A stretch of DNA of 64,000 nucleotides from Novosphingobium barchaimii LL02 (GCF_001046635.1 NZ_KQ130456.1:220013-284012); one strand, 5' to 3'. Counted from the stretch's first letter, positions 41,814 to 51,290 are shown. Notes: generated by a model from the sequence alone, not told the origin. Numbers and translations are program-made.

Positions 41814-42869
41814 TCAGGCCGTTGTGATGGTCCGTTGTCTGGTATTGGGACGGGCAGACCGGGCAATTGTCAGTAAACCGTCAGCCAACAGAATTTCTGC
41901 ATCTTGACTGTTGGTGAGCAGTGACTGGTGCAATGCAATGAGGCGGGCAACGAGCCGTTCGAGCCTTTGACCGCGCCAAAGTTGCAATTGAACGGTCAGC
42001 GCCTGCTGGTCCTTCCAGAAGACCCGCCGTGCGCCCGCTTCGACCTTCAGGAACCCGGCGACGTCCCGCCCATCGCCCAGCCTTGCGTTGAGGCCGGCCA
42101 ACTGCGCTGCCCGGCGCTCGAACGCCAGCAGCAACCCAACCGGATTCATTTCCTGTTCGCGCATGCGGCGCAGTTCAGGCCCGACCGCCTCGCGGCGGCC
42201 GCCCAGGACGGCGTCGACAAGCGTGGTGAATCCCTCGTCCTCGGTCGAGGCACCAATCGCATCGAGATCCGCCATCGCGACAGGACGCGGCGTTTCCGGT
42301 GAGGCGTCGAGATAGAGCGCCAGCTTGGTCACTTCCGAGCGGGCGATGCGGGTATCGAGCCCTGCCCCGCGCGCTATCCGCTCGGCGATCTCGCTGCCCA
42401 GCTTGAGCCCGGCGGCATTGGCCATGGTGCGTACCAACGCCGCAACCGAGCCGAGGTCGGGGGGGTAGAACATCGCAACAAGACCGTCCGGGCGCGTCGC
42501 CAGCAGCTTGGCCGTGCGCGATTTGTCGGTCGCTCCCGTTGCGACGATGAGGACCGGGCAGCCCGCCACGTCGTTTTCGAGCAGGGTCTGAACGGCGTCA
42601 TGGGCTTCGTCGCCGGCTGCGCGAACCCAGATGTGGCGGGGGCCGCCGAACAGTGAGTTGGAGCGGGCTTCGTCGCCGAGGCGGACGGGGTCGCGGCGCA
42701 AGTCGGCGCCGGACAGTTCTATCCGCTCTCCAGGATCATCCAGCAGCGAGACGATGCGGGTGGCCGCATCGAAAGCGCTCGATTCGTCTGGCCCGCAGAA
42801 GAAAAACACGCGCGCCTCTCGGGCAGCCCGGGCAGCTAGCCCTGCGAACTCCTTCTGACTGGCCTTCAC
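41814..42869 (-). CDS. holA: DNA polymerase III subunit delta
   Basis: HolA is the clamp-loader subunit that opens the sliding clamp. The 351-residue protein has the HolA order of domains: FFFCGPDESSAFDAA with the degenerate P-loop region, FGGPRHIWVRA, then the helical collar part ending in LIALHQSLLTNSQDAEILLADGLLTIAR. It is the last gene of leuS-lptE-holA, six bp after lptE. The same order is common in alphaproteobacteria. Confidence 0.92.
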   Translation of the reverse strand: MKASQKEFAGLAARAAREARVFFFCGPDESSAFDAATRIVSLLDDPGERIELSGADLRRDPVRLGDEARSNSLFGGPRHIWVRAAGDEAHDAVQTLLENDVAGCPVLIVATGATDKSRTAKLLATRPDGLVAMFYPPDLGSVAALVRTMANAAGLKLGSEIAERIARGAGLDTRIARSEVTKLALYLDASPETPRPVAMADLDAIGASTEDEGFTTLVDAVLGGRREAVGPELRRMREQEMNPVGLLLAFERRAAQLAGLNARLGDGRDVAGFLKVEAGARRVFWKDQQALTVQLQLWRGQRLERLVARLIALHQSLLTNSQDAEILLADGLLTIARSARPNTRQRTITTA

Positions 42870-42875
42870 GGGTCC

Positions 42876-43382
42876 TTACTGATTCGTATCGCCGCGCAGG
42901 CGCAGCGCGACATTGGTGACGATGCGGTTTGCAACGTCCTTGGCCATATTTTCCAGCGCGGTCTGCTCGGCCGCGATCGTCGCGTAGTCGGACGAGACCA
43001 CGTCGATGCCCGCATCGGAACCGGCGGTGGCATCCAGCACGATTTCGCCGCTGCCCACATCGACCAGCTGGTAACGCGCGCGCAGGGTCCGGCGTTCACG
43101 GCCCACGGTATCGTCCGAGAGTAGCGCGAAGCTTTCCAGCTTGTCGTCGAGGCGGATGTCCAGACGGTACTTGGGCGTAGCCTTGCCGGCCATGCCCAGT
43201 TCGTCGACCAGGGCATTGCGCACCAGCCAGCCAGCCCGCCCCTCGATCGCGGAGACCTGCACACCGGCAAGCCCCCGCGCGACGGCGGCATTGCCGCCGC
43301 CCGCATACATCGGCTGCAATCCGCAACCGGCAAGCGCCAGGGTGCCAGCAAGGGCGGCGAGGGGGACTGCGAAAACCCTCAC
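42876..43382 (-). CDS. lptE: LPS-assembly lipoprotein LptE
   Basis: LptE is the lipoprotein plug of the LptD outer-membrane translocon. The 168-residue sequence has a lipoprotein signal with the lipobox LAGC (cysteine at about 20), the typical GLQPMY start of the mature chain, and the GMAGKATPKYRLDIRLDD and RRTLRARYQLVD strands of the family. Its start overlaps the leuS stop (ATGA) and holA follows six bp on. Confidence 0.93.
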   Translation of the reverse strand: MRVFAVPLAALAGTLALAGCGLQPMYAGGGNAAVARGLAGVQVSAIEGRAGWLVRNALVDELGMAGKATPKYRLDIRLDDKLESFALLSDDTVGRERRTLRARYQLVDVGSGEIVLDATAGSDAGIDVVSSDYATIAAEQTALENMAKDVANRIVTNVALRLRGDTNQ

Positions 43383-45898
43383 GCGACGATATTGACCAGG
43401 CGGTCGGGCACGACGATTACCTTGCGCACTTCAGCTCCATCAAGAGCACGCTGCACCTTCTCGCTGGCAAGGGCAAGCGCCTCCAGCTCTTCCTTGGGCA
43501 TGCCCTTGGGAACGGTCACGGTATCGCGCAGCTTGCCCTTGACCTGAATTGCGACGGTAACCTCGTCGTCGACCAGTAGGGCCGGGTCGACCGGCGGCCA
43601 GGCAGCGTCGGCGATCAGGCCCTCGCCGATGCTCGACCAGGCCTCTTCGGCGAGGTGCGGCATCATCGGGGAAACCAGCAGAAGCAGCGTGCGAATCGCG
43701 GTCGAACGGCTGGCGGAAGGCGCCGCCTTTTCGATCGCACCGGTCAGCTCGTAAATGCGCGCCACGGTCTTGTTGAAGCCCAGCGATTCGATGTCGCGCG
43801 CGGCGGCATCGACTGTCTGGTGGGCCTTGCGGTCCAGCGCCTTGTCCTCGCCCGTTGCGGCAGCGTCGAATTGGCCGAACAGGCGCCACAGGCGCTGCAC
43901 GAAGCGGCCGCAGCCCTCGATACCGGCTTCGGACCAAGGCAGATCGCGCTCGGGCGGGCTGTCGGAGAGCATAAACCAGCGGATCGCGTCGGCGCCGTAA
44001 TTGGCCACGATCTCATCGGGATCGACCACGTTCTTTTTCGACTTCGACATCTTGATGACGCGGCCGACTTCGATCGGCGCGCCATCCGCCTTGAGCGTCG
44101 CGCCGTCGGACCTGCGCTCGACCTCGCCGGGTGTGAAATACACCGGCTGGCCGTTTGCGTCGTTGATGCGGAAGTAGGTCTCGTGCGTGACCATGCCTTG
44201 CGTGAACAGGCTGCCGAACGGCTCCTTCACCTCGATCTTGCCGATCCGGGCCAGCGCGCGTGTCCAGAAGCGGGCGTAGAGCAAGTGCAGGATCGCATGC
44301 TCGATGCCGCCGATGTACTGTTCCACCGGCAGCCATTCGGCGATCTTGACAGGGTCGAACGGGCGGTCGCCGGGCTGGCTGGCAAAGCGCAGGAAGTACC
44401 ACGAACTGTCGACGAAGGTGTCGAGCGTATCGGTTTCGCGCCGAGCGGGCGCGCCGCACTGCGGGCAGTCGACATGCTTCCAGGTCGGGTGGCGCACCAG
44501 CGGGTTACCCGGCGTCTGGAAATCGACATCCTCGGGCAGGGTGACGGGCAGGTGCTTCTTGGGCACCGGCACGACGCCGCAGACCTCGCAGTGGATGAAC
44601 GGGATCGGCGTGCCCCAGTAGCGCTGGCGCGAAACGCCCCAGTCGCGCAGGCGCCATACGGTCTTGCCCTCGCCCCAGCTTTCGCTTTCGGCGCGGGCGA
44701 TCACGGCGGCCTTGGCATCCGCCACGCTCATCCCGTCGAGGAAGTCCGATTTCACCAGAATGCCGTCACCGGCCTCCGACTCGCCGTCGAAAGGCTTGTC
44801 GGCGTCGGCGGCGCTGGCGGCGACCACGCGCAGGATCGGCAGATCGTATTTAGTGGCGAACTCGAAGTCGCGCTGGTCGTGGCCGGGAACGGCCATGACA
44901 GCGCCGGTGCCGTAGTCCATCAGCACGAAGTTGGCGATGAACACCGGCAGCTCGGCGCCCGTGAACGGGTGCTTGGCGGTGATCCCGGTGTCGAAGCCCA
45001 GCTTCTCCGCTGTTTCCAGCTCGGCGGCGGTGGTGCCGCCCTGCTTGCACAGGGCGATGAATTCATCGACCTCGGGGCGGCCCACAGCGGCGGCCTGCGC
45101 GATCGGGTGATCGGCGGCGACGGCCACGAAACTGGCACCGAAAATGGTGTCAGGGCGCGTCGAGTAGACTTCCACGCTGCCGCCCGTCGACAGCGCAAAG
45201 CTGAACTGCAGGCCTTGCGACTTGCCGATCCAGTTTTCCTGCATCGTGCGGACCTTCTCGGGCCACTTGTCGAGGCTGGAAAGGCCTTCGAGCAGTTCGT
45301 CGGCGAAGTCGGTGATCTTGAGGAACCACTGGGAGAGCTTGCGCTTCTCGACCAGTGCGCCCGAGCGCCAGCCGCGTCCGTCGATCACCTGCTCGTTGGC
45401 GAGCACTGTATGGTCGACCGGGTCCCAGTTAACTGCCGATTCCTTGCGGTAGACCAGATCGTGAGCGTAAAGGTCGAGGAACAGCGCCTGTTCGTGACCG
45501 TAATATTCCGGCTCGCAGGTCGCCAGTTCACGGCTCCAGTCGAGCGCGAAGCCCAGGCGCTTGAGCTGGGCCTTCATGTTCGCGATATTCTCGCGCGTCC
45601 AGCCGCCGGGGTGTACGCCCTTTTCCATGGCGGCGTTTTCGGCCGGCATGCCGAAGGCGTCCCACCCCATCGGGTGGAGAACCTCGAAGCCGCGCATCCG
45701 CTTGTAGCGGGCCAGCACGTCGCCCATCGTGTAATTGCGCACATGGCCGATGTGGATGCGCCCCGAGGGGTAGGGGAACATCTCAAGCACATAGCTGCGG
45801 GGCTTGGAGGATGTGTCGTCGGCGCGGAAGCTCTGCGCTTCGTCCCACGCAGCCTGCCAGCGCGTGTCGGCCTGAGCCGGATCGAACCGCTCGGTCAT
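43379..45898 (-). CDS. leuS: Leucyl-tRNA synthetase
   Basis: LeuS charges tRNA(Leu). The 839-residue class I enzyme has the HIGH box HIGH at residues 49-52 (PYPSGRIHIGHVRNY), a CP1 editing domain, a zinc-ribbon-like stretch (CEVCGVVPVPKKHLP), the KMSKS motif (VIKMSKSKKNVVDP, about residue 615) and an anticodon-binding C-terminal domain. It heads leuS-lptE-holA, in which each gene overlaps or nearly touches the next. Confidence 0.98.
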   Translation of the reverse strand: MTERFDPAQADTRWQAAWDEAQSFRADDTSSKPRSYVLEMFPYPSGRIHIGHVRNYTMGDVLARYKRMRGFEVLHPMGWDAFGMPAENAAMEKGVHPGGWTRENIANMKAQLKRLGFALDWSRELATCEPEYYGHEQALFLDLYAHDLVYRKESAVNWDPVDHTVLANEQVIDGRGWRSGALVEKRKLSQWFLKITDFADELLEGLSSLDKWPEKVRTMQENWIGKSQGLQFSFALSTGGSVEVYSTRPDTIFGASFVAVAADHPIAQAAAVGRPEVDEFIALCKQGGTTAAELETAEKLGFDTGITAKHPFTGAELPVFIANFVLMDYGTGAVMAVPGHDQRDFEFATKYDLPILRVVAASAADADKPFDGESEAGDGILVKSDFLDGMSVADAKAAVIARAESESWGEGKTVWRLRDWGVSRQRYWGTPIPFIHCEVCGVVPVPKKHLPVTLPEDVDFQTPGNPLVRHPTWKHVDCPQCGAPARRETDTLDTFVDSSWYFLRFASQPGDRPFDPVKIAEWLPVEQYIGGIEHAILHLLYARFWTRALARIGKIEVKEPFGSLFTQGMVTHETYFRINDANGQPVYFTPGEVERRSDGATLKADGAPIEVGRVIKMSKSKKNVVDPDEIVANYGADAIRWFMLSDSPPERDLPWSEAGIEGCGRFVQRLWRLFGQFDAAATGEDKALDRKAHQTVDAAARDIESLGFNKTVARIYELTGAIEKAAPSASRSTAIRTLLLLVSPMMPHLAEEAWSSIGEGLIADAAWPPVDPALLVDDEVTVAIQVKGKLRDTVTVPKGMPKEELEALALASEKVQRALDGAEVRKVIVVPDRLVNIVA

Positions 45899-45941
45899 CT
45901 TTGTCGAAACTCCTGCGGGACCAGGCCCGCCAAAAGGAAAA

Positions 45942-45963
45942 CGGGCGGCGCTTCAGCCGCCCG
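45942..45963 (-). terminator. Hairpin between the DUF3576 gene and leuS
   Basis: CGGGCGGC pairs exactly with GCCGCCCG around a six-base loop, followed on the minus strand by a T-rich stretch. It lies just after the DUF3576 stop. Confidence 0.75.
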
Positions 45964-45973
45964 ATAAAACTGC

Positions 45974-46459
45974 TTACCCGCCGATCGAATCGCGACGAAG
46001 GTCGCGGGCGCGGGTGAGGATGATGTCTTCCAGCTTCTGCACGGTAGCCGCCTGGACCGGAGCCGGCGCCCAGCCGCCGCCCTGCGACACTTCACGCACG
46101 GCCGTGACCTTGAGCGCGTCGGCGCGCAGATTCTGGTCGAGAATCATGATCGAGACCTTGACCCGCTCGGTCGGTGTCTTGGGGTTCACGTACCAGTCGG
46201 TGATGATGACGCCGCCGGCGCTGTCCGACTGGAGCAGCGGCATGAACGAAACCGAATCGAGGCTGGCGCGCCACAAGTAGCTGTTCACGCCGATCGTGGT
46301 CACCTGCGAGGGCGCGAGCGTGGCCTTCGCCTTCTCGCGTCCGCCGCCGCAACCGGCCAGCGCAAGCGCCGCCACGGCGCAGAAACCTGCGGCTGCGACA
46401 TTACGCAGGGTAAGAAGGCCGGTATCGGTGCTGCCTGTCATTGTAATTCCCAGTTTCAT
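45974..46459 (-). CDS. DUF3576 domain-containing lipoprotein
   Basis: The 161-residue protein has a lipoprotein-like signal with LALAGCGGG and a mature chain matching DUF3576: TTIGVNSYLWRASLDSVSFMPL, GVIITDWYVNPKTPTERVKVSI and a C-terminal VQKLEDIILTRARDLR. It is likely anchored in the outer membrane; function is unknown. The start could be ATG 46459 or 46441, since neither has a strong ribosome binding site. It lies upstream of leuS but a terminator separates them. Confidence 0.88.
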   Translation of the reverse strand: MKLGITMTGSTDTGLLTLRNVAAAGFCAVAALALAGCGGGREKAKATLAPSQVTTIGVNSYLWRASLDSVSFMPLLQSDSAGGVIITDWYVNPKTPTERVKVSIMILDQNLRADALKVTAVREVSQGGGWAPAPVQAATVQKLEDIILTRARDLRRDSIGG

Positions 46460-46766
46460 GCCAGGTTCGTCGGTGCGGTCCCACAAAAATGGACGCGCGG
46501 GCGAACCCATCGTCAAAAGCCTCTATAACCGCCGCAGTGCGGGCGGCAAGTGCGCCCGAAGCCTTTGCGCCAGCCGTGGACGTTCCTAAGCTAAACGACG
46601 CTGAGCGCTTGCTGAACGGTGTCGCGGCTCCGCGCCGTGAAGGGAAGCCCTTCCCTATGGCGCTCAGGACGTGTTAATCTCGCTGCGCACTATGTGGAGC
46701 CATGCTGCAGCGAATGTGAGCAAAACCGGTTTCCAGAAGATTTGCGAGAGGCAACAAGGCGTTACC

Positions 46767-47522
46767 ATGGTTACCGAGCAGGTTTCCGCATCAAGGGGTG
46801 GTATAACGAGCAACCTGCTGCTGGCGGGCTGCGTTGGTCTGCTTGCCCTGCCCAGCGCGGTCCTGGCCTTCTCCACAAACTTCCAGTCGCATTCCGGCGC
46901 GCCGGGTCAGATTGATTCGCTCGATCCCGAGACAAGTCCCGAAAACCTCTCGCGTGCGATAGCAATGCGCTCGCTCGCCAAGGGCCAGCAGTTTCCGTTC
47001 ACGCCCGCAGGTACGCCGAACCGGCAGGACCGCGCTGTGACAGTCGCCGTGCGGGTAGATCCCGAGGCGGCGCAGGCCATAATTGTCCACGGGCGGTCGC
47101 CGATGGCGCAGGCGGCGCAGGATGCCGCGCCGCTGCGGATCGCCTCCACTGCCTTCAACCTGGGCGTATCGCGCGGGTACCAGAATTTCGCGCAGAACCT
47201 TGTGCCGCAGACTCCGGCACGCCCGATCGCGGAACTGCCCGACCTCAAGAAGTTTAGCCTTGCGCCGGGTACGACGGCGAAGGATCCCTCACGCTTTTCA
47301 CCGCGCATCTCGATCGATGAGAAGCGCACGCCCGGACGCGCACCGCGCACGTTCTCGGGTGAGGCTGGCGAGGTGGAACTGGGCGGCGCCTACCGCGTCA
47401 CCGAAAACCTCGATGTCACGGCCGGCGTGCGCTATTCCCAGGACCGTGAGCGGCTGGTCCCCCTCACCGATGGCAAGCTCGACGGGCAGGCGGTTTACGT
47501 CGGAACACAATTCAAGTTTTGA
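46767..47522 (+). CDS. Secreted protein of unknown function
   Basis: The 251-residue protein from ATG 46767 has a signal-peptide-like N-terminus (NLLLAGCVGLLALPSAVLAFS). The middle is Ala/Pro-rich without domain signature (AVRVDPEAAQAIIVHGRSPMAQAAQ). The last 45 residues (GAYRVTENLDVTAGVRYSQD to QFKF) look like beta strands ending in phenylalanine, the usual end of outer-membrane proteins. I do not recognise a family. The frame extends upstream to 46671, but the shorter start puts the signal at the right distance. Confidence 0.65.
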   Translation: MVTEQVSASRGGITSNLLLAGCVGLLALPSAVLAFSTNFQSHSGAPGQIDSLDPETSPENLSRAIAMRSLAKGQQFPFTPAGTPNRQDRAVTVAVRVDPEAAQAIIVHGRSPMAQAAQDAAPLRIASTAFNLGVSRGYQNFAQNLVPQTPARPIAELPDLKKFSLAPGTTAKDPSRFSPRISIDEKRTPGRAPRTFSGEAGEVELGGAYRVTENLDVTAGVRYSQDRERLVPLTDGKLDGQAVYVGTQFKF

Positions 47523-47662
47523 AACCGGCAACCACGGTTGCAATTTCTGCACTCAAAATGTTCGATTACAAGCGCGTTTAGGTCAATAGTCGGCCTTGCG
47601 GTCGTCATATTCATTTCATAGCACTGTAAACGGTGGATGTATTGAAATGGGAAAGGCTTGAT

Positions 47663-48385
47663 ATGGCGCGCGTAGCAATTGTTACCGGCGGAACCCGGGG
47701 CATCGGCAAGGCAGTATCACTGGCGCTTCACGAGCGTGGTCATACCGTGGTTGCAAATTACGCAGGCAACGAGGAGAAGGCCCTCGCCTTCACCGCAGAA
47801 ACCGGCATTCCCGCCTATCGGTGGGACGTGGGCGACCACGAGGCGACGCAGGAAAGTTGCGCGCGCATCGCGGCGGAAATCGGCCCGATCGACATCGTCA
47901 TCAACAACGCGGGCATAACGCGTGATGGCGTGCTGCAGCGGATGAGCTTCGACGACTGGAACGACGTCATGCGCATCAACCTGGGCGGCTGCTTCAACAC
48001 CGCCAAGGCCACTTTCGCCGGTATGCGCGAGCGCGGTTGGGGCCGCATCGTCAACATCGGTTCGATCAACGGCCAAGCCGGCCAGTACGGCCAAGTGAAC
48101 TACGCGGCGGCCAAATCCGGCATCCACGGCTTCACCAAGGCGCTGGCCCAGGAAGGCGCCAAGTACGGTGTCACAGTCAACGCCATCGCACCCGGTTACA
48201 TCGACACCGACATGGTCGCGGCCGTGCCTGCGCCGGTGCTGGAGAAGATCGTCGCCAAGATCCCTGTCGGCCGCCTCGGCAGCGCTTACGAGATCGCGCG
48301 CGGCTGTGCGTTCCTGTGCTCGGAGAATGCCGCGTTCGTTACCGGGTCCACGCTGAGCATCAACGGTGGGCAGCATATGTACTGA
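47663..48385 (+). CDS. phbB: Acetoacetyl-CoA reductase
   Basis: The 240-residue short-chain dehydrogenase has the NADP loop TGGTRGIGKA, NNAGITRD, the catalytic serine in NIGSINGQAGQYG and YAAAK. The stretch GQYGQVNYAAAKSGIHGFTKALAQE is typical of PhaB, which reduces acetoacetyl-CoA to (R)-3-hydroxybutyryl-CoA for polyhydroxybutyrate. No synthase or thiolase is adjacent. AAAGG lies eight bases upstream of ATG 47663. Confidence 0.9.
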   Translation: MARVAIVTGGTRGIGKAVSLALHERGHTVVANYAGNEEKALAFTAETGIPAYRWDVGDHEATQESCARIAAEIGPIDIVINNAGITRDGVLQRMSFDDWNDVMRINLGGCFNTAKATFAGMRERGWGRIVNIGSINGQAGQYGQVNYAAAKSGIHGFTKALAQEGAKYGVTVNAIAPGYIDTDMVAAVPAPVLEKIVAKIPVGRLGSAYEIARGCAFLCSENAAFVTGSTLSINGGQHMY

Positions 48386-48566
48386 CGGTAAGGGCAGACC
48401 AGCTTGCCTTTCTTCGGGACGGCAAGCTGGTCCGCGGCGCCGCAAGGCGCGGACCGACACGGACGGCGGCGGACCTTCAACTCCGCCGAACCCGTTCGAT
48501 GTAATGGCGGCGGCTCTGCCGTCGCCTTTTTAATTGCACGACCCTCGCCGCACGCCCTCCTCGCAC
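48386..48566. other. Intergenic stretch after phbB
   Basis: This 181-bp stretch has no credible gene. A loose inverted repeat CAGCTTGCC/GGCAAGCTG lies at about 48400-48430 and may terminate phbB. Beyond it begins the MITE-like element. Confidence 0.45.
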
Positions 48567-48729
48567 CCTAAGAAACCGTTTAAAAATGCGCATAAGAGGG
48601 CATTTTGAATGCGGCACCAGCCCACTCCCCCACCCGGCCACCCATAGAATACTGCCGTTGGGTGGCCGGGTGGGGGAGTGGGCTGGTGCGGCAGAACGGG
48701 CAAAGCCCATTCTCAAACGGTCTCTAAGG
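48567..48729. mobile_element. 163-bp palindromic MITE-like element
   Basis: Imperfect 22-bp terminal inverted repeats (48567-48588 and 48708-48729, 18 of 22 matching, both with an ACCGTTT core) enclose a perfect 31-bp inverted repeat (48614-48644 and 48659-48689) with a 14-base loop. There is no frame inside. No target duplication is obvious. The right end supplies the stop codon of the neighbouring exporter gene. Confidence 0.7.
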
Positions 48730-49638
48730 CGTCATCAACGCCTCGACCGGCGCCGGCCTGGCTTCCGGACCGCGCGTCAGCACGGCGCCCACGGCAGCGA
48801 AGATCACACATGAAAGCGCGGCCATCTGCCGCCCGGTCATCACTTCGCCCAGCAGTACATAGCCAGCCAGCGCACCGATCGCCGGATCGATGCTGAGCAC
48901 CACGCCGTAAGTCCGCTCCGGGATGTGCCTGAGCGAGATCATCTCCAGCGAATAGGGAATGGCGCTGGATAGCACCGCCACGATCAGCCCAAGCATGGCC
49001 GCATGGATATTGAGCAGGCCCTCGCCCATCGAAGCGATGCCGAAAGGCGCGACCGCCAGTGTCGCGAACACCATTCCCATCGCCACGGTCTGTCCGGGGT
49101 GAAGGTGTGCCACTTTCTTGCCGCAGACGATATAAAGCCCCCAGCACACCGCCGCGCAAAGCGCGAAACCGATGCCTACCGGATCAAGGCCGCCCGTCAC
49201 GTCGCCGCCGGGCAGCAGCAGCGCCAGCCCTCCCAGCGCCAGGGCGATCCAGACGAAATGGAGCAGCCGCCGCGAATTGAAAAGCGCCACGCTCAGCGGG
49301 CCAAGCAGTTCGATGGCGATCGCCAGTCCCAGCGGGACCGTCCGCAATGCCAGATAGAAGCTCAGGTTCATCAGGCCCAGCACCGCGCCGTACCGGACCA
49401 GCGACAGCAGTTCGCCGCGCGTCCAGCGCCGCCGCCAGGGGCGCCACATCGCCGTGAGCAGAATGGCCGCGAAGCCGACGCGGTACAGTGTGGTCCCCGC
49501 CGCGCCGACCATTGGGAAAAGCTGCTTCGCCGCCGAACTCCCGGTCGCAAAGGCCACCATGGCCGCAAGCAGCGCCGCATAAGGCAGCAGCGCGGAAAGA
49601 TTGTTACGGGGCGAGGAAAGTGGAGTTGGGGTATGCAT
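48724..49638 (-). CDS. EamA-type exporter, RhtA-like
   Basis: The 304-residue protein has ten predicted membrane helices in two EamA repeats. Motifs such as ATGSSAAKQLFP, LYRVGFAAILL, LGLAIAIELLGPLSVALF and VLSSAIPYSLEMISLR resemble RhtA, the threonine/homoserine exporter. The last residues EALMTP end at a TAG inside the right repeat of the MITE-like element. The Lrp-type regulator is divergent from it, a common pairing for amino-acid exporters. Confidence 0.85.
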   Translation of the reverse strand: MHTPTPLSSPRNNLSALLPYAALLAAMVAFATGSSAAKQLFPMVGAAGTTLYRVGFAAILLTAMWRPWRRRWTRGELLSLVRYGAVLGLMNLSFYLALRTVPLGLAIAIELLGPLSVALFNSRRLLHFVWIALALGGLALLLPGGDVTGGLDPVGIGFALCAAVCWGLYIVCGKKVAHLHPGQTVAMGMVFATLAVAPFGIASMGEGLLNIHAAMLGLIVAVLSSAIPYSLEMISLRHIPERTYGVVLSIDPAIGALAGYVLLGEVMTGRQMAALSCVIFAAVGAVLTRGPEARPAPVEALMTP

Positions 49639-49712
49639 GGCGCGAAGAGATAGTCCAAAGGCGATTGCGGGTGCCGCCGAAATTAGGCATCCTGGTGACG
49701 GAATTCGTCATC

Positions 49713-50207
49713 ATGGTCCGTAAAGCGATGAAATCCGCCAATCTCGATTCTTTCGACCGCAAGTTGCTCGAATGCGTGCGGCGCAACAACCTCGAACCGG
49801 CACGCAGTCTTGCCGAAAAGGTGGGATTGTCCGAATCGTCCGTGCTGCGGCGCCTGCGCCGGATGCGGCTGGAAGGAATCATCATCGGCGACATCGCCTT
49901 GGTCGATCCCGCGCTCACCGGCGGGGCGATCACGATGCATGTACTGGTGCAGCTTTATAATGACGGCCACATCCGCACCGATGCCTTCGCCCGCAACATG
50001 GCCCGGCGCGAGGAAGTGGTCGCGGCGTGGAACGTGGCCGGGGACGAAGATTTCGTGCTTATCGTGCAGGTCCCCTCGATGGAGGCATACGACGCCTTCA
50101 CGCGCGAGGAACTGAGCGAACAGTCGCACGTGCGCGACTTCAAGACATTGATCTCGATACGCCCGGTGGTGGACACCCTGATCTCGCGCCGTCCGCTCAG
50201 AGCCTGA
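49713..50207 (+). CDS. Lrp/AsnC family transcriptional regulator
   Basis: The 164-residue protein has an N-terminal winged helix (FDRKLLECVRRNN, LAEKVGLSESSVLRRLRRMRLEGII) and a C-terminal RAM ligand domain (VVAAWNVAGDEDFVLIVQVP). Such regulators sense amino acids. It is divergent from the RhtA-like exporter with 74 bp between, so it probably controls that gene. ATG 49713 is chosen; ATG 49728 is an alternative. Confidence 0.9.
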   Translation: MVRKAMKSANLDSFDRKLLECVRRNNLEPARSLAEKVGLSESSVLRRLRRMRLEGIIIGDIALVDPALTGGAITMHVLVQLYNDGHIRTDAFARNMARREEVVAAWNVAGDEDFVLIVQVPSMEAYDAFTREELSEQSHVRDFKTLISIRPVVDTLISRRPLRA

Positions 50208-50237
50208 AGGTAATCGCGGTCCCGCAATGCCGGAATC

Positions 50238-50271
50238 AAAAAGGGGCCGCGGTTTCCCGCGACCCCTTTTT
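50238..50271. terminator. Bidirectional terminator between the Lrp gene and rpsI
   Basis: AAAAAGGGG with CCGCGG pairs with CCGCG and CCCCTTTTT, giving A and T runs on both sides. It serves two convergent genes. Confidence 0.9.
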
Positions 50272-50295
50272 GTAAGCCGAAGCTTTCGAAAGCGA

Positions 50296-50811
50296 TTAAC
50301 GCTTCGAGAACTGGAAGCTACGACGTGCCTTGGCACGGCCGTACTTCTTACGCTCGACCACGCGGCTGTCGCGGGTGAGGAAGCCGGCTGCCTTGACGGC
50401 TGCGCGCAGCGCAGGCTCGTACTTCGACAGTGCCTGGGCGATACCGTGCTTCACAGCGCCGGCCTGGCCCGACAGACCGCCGCCCTTGACGGTGGCGATC
50501 ACGTCGTACTGGCCTTCGCGGCCAGCGACCTGGAAGGTCTGATTGATGACCAGACGCAGGGTCGGACGTGCGAAGTACACTTCCTGGTCACGGCCGTTGA
50601 CGATGATCTTGCCCGAACCGGGCTTGACCCAAACGCGGGCAACCGCGTCCTTGCGGCGACCGGTCGCGTAAGCGCGGCCCTGGGCGTCGATCTGCTGCTC
50701 GCGCAGCGGAGCATTCGAAACGGGAGCCGCAACGAAGTTGTCGTCAGCGGTGACTTCGCCCGTGATGTCCTTGAGGTCGGACAGGCTCTGAACGGTTTCG
50801 GTCTCGGACAT
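50296..50811 (-). CDS. rpsI: 30S ribosomal protein S9
   Basis: The 171-residue protein has the S9 core from about residue 46: [41 protein letters not shown] and the basic end [18 protein letters not shown]. An acidic N-terminal extension of about 40 residues ([15 protein letters not shown]) is typical of alphaproteobacterial S9. It follows rplM with a one-base overlap. Confidence 0.98.
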   Translation of the reverse strand: MSETETVQSLSDLKDITGEVTADDNFVAAPVSNAPLREQQIDAQGRAYATGRRKDAVARVWVKPGSGKIIVNGRDQEVYFARPTLRLVINQTFQVAGREGQYDVIATVKGGGLSGQAGAVKHGIAQALSKYEPALRAAVKAAGFLTRDSRVVERKKYGRAKARRSFQFSKR

Positions 50812-51290
50812 TATGCGCCCACCTTGTTCTTGCGGTTCATGGAAGCGACGTCGAGCGCTTCGGGCTGAGTGCCACCGTGCGGATGCTCGGTGCCTGCATA
50901 GAGGTGCAGGGCGCGCATCTGGTCGCGGCCAAGCGGACCACGGGGAACCATGCGCTCGACAGCCTTCTCGAGCACGCGCTCGGGGAAGCGGCCCGCGAGG
51001 ACCTTGTCAGCGGTGACTTCCTTGATGCCGCCGGCGTAACCGGTGTGCTTGTAGTAGGTCTTCTGCTTCAGCTTGTTGCCGGTGAAGCGCACCTTTTCAG
51101 CGTTGATGACAACGACATGGTCGCCGCAATCAACGTGGGGGGTGTAGCTCGGCTTGTGCTTGCCGCGCAGCAGGTCGGCGATGATGACGGCGAGACGCCC
51201 AGCCACCAGACCGTCAGCATCGATAAGATGCCACTTCTTTTCCACCTCGGCCGGCTTGATCGACCGGGTGACCTTCGTGAGAGCCTTCAT
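50811..51290 (-). CDS. rplM: 50S ribosomal protein L13
   Basis: The 159-residue protein has [38 protein letters not shown] and [20 protein letters not shown], all L13. The start [10 protein letters not shown] at 51290 is conserved; upstream codons are not. It forms the usual rplM-rpsI operon. The 163-bp gap before it contains a TTGACT hexamer on the minus strand (51399-51394) without a convincing -10. Confidence 0.98.
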   Translation of the reverse strand: MKALTKVTRSIKPAEVEKKWHLIDADGLVAGRLAVIIADLLRGKHKPSYTPHVDCGDHVVVINAEKVRFTGNKLKQKTYYKHTGYAGGIKEVTADKVLAGRFPERVLEKAVERMVPRGPLGRDQMRALHLYAGTEHPHGGTQPEALDVASMNRKNKVGA

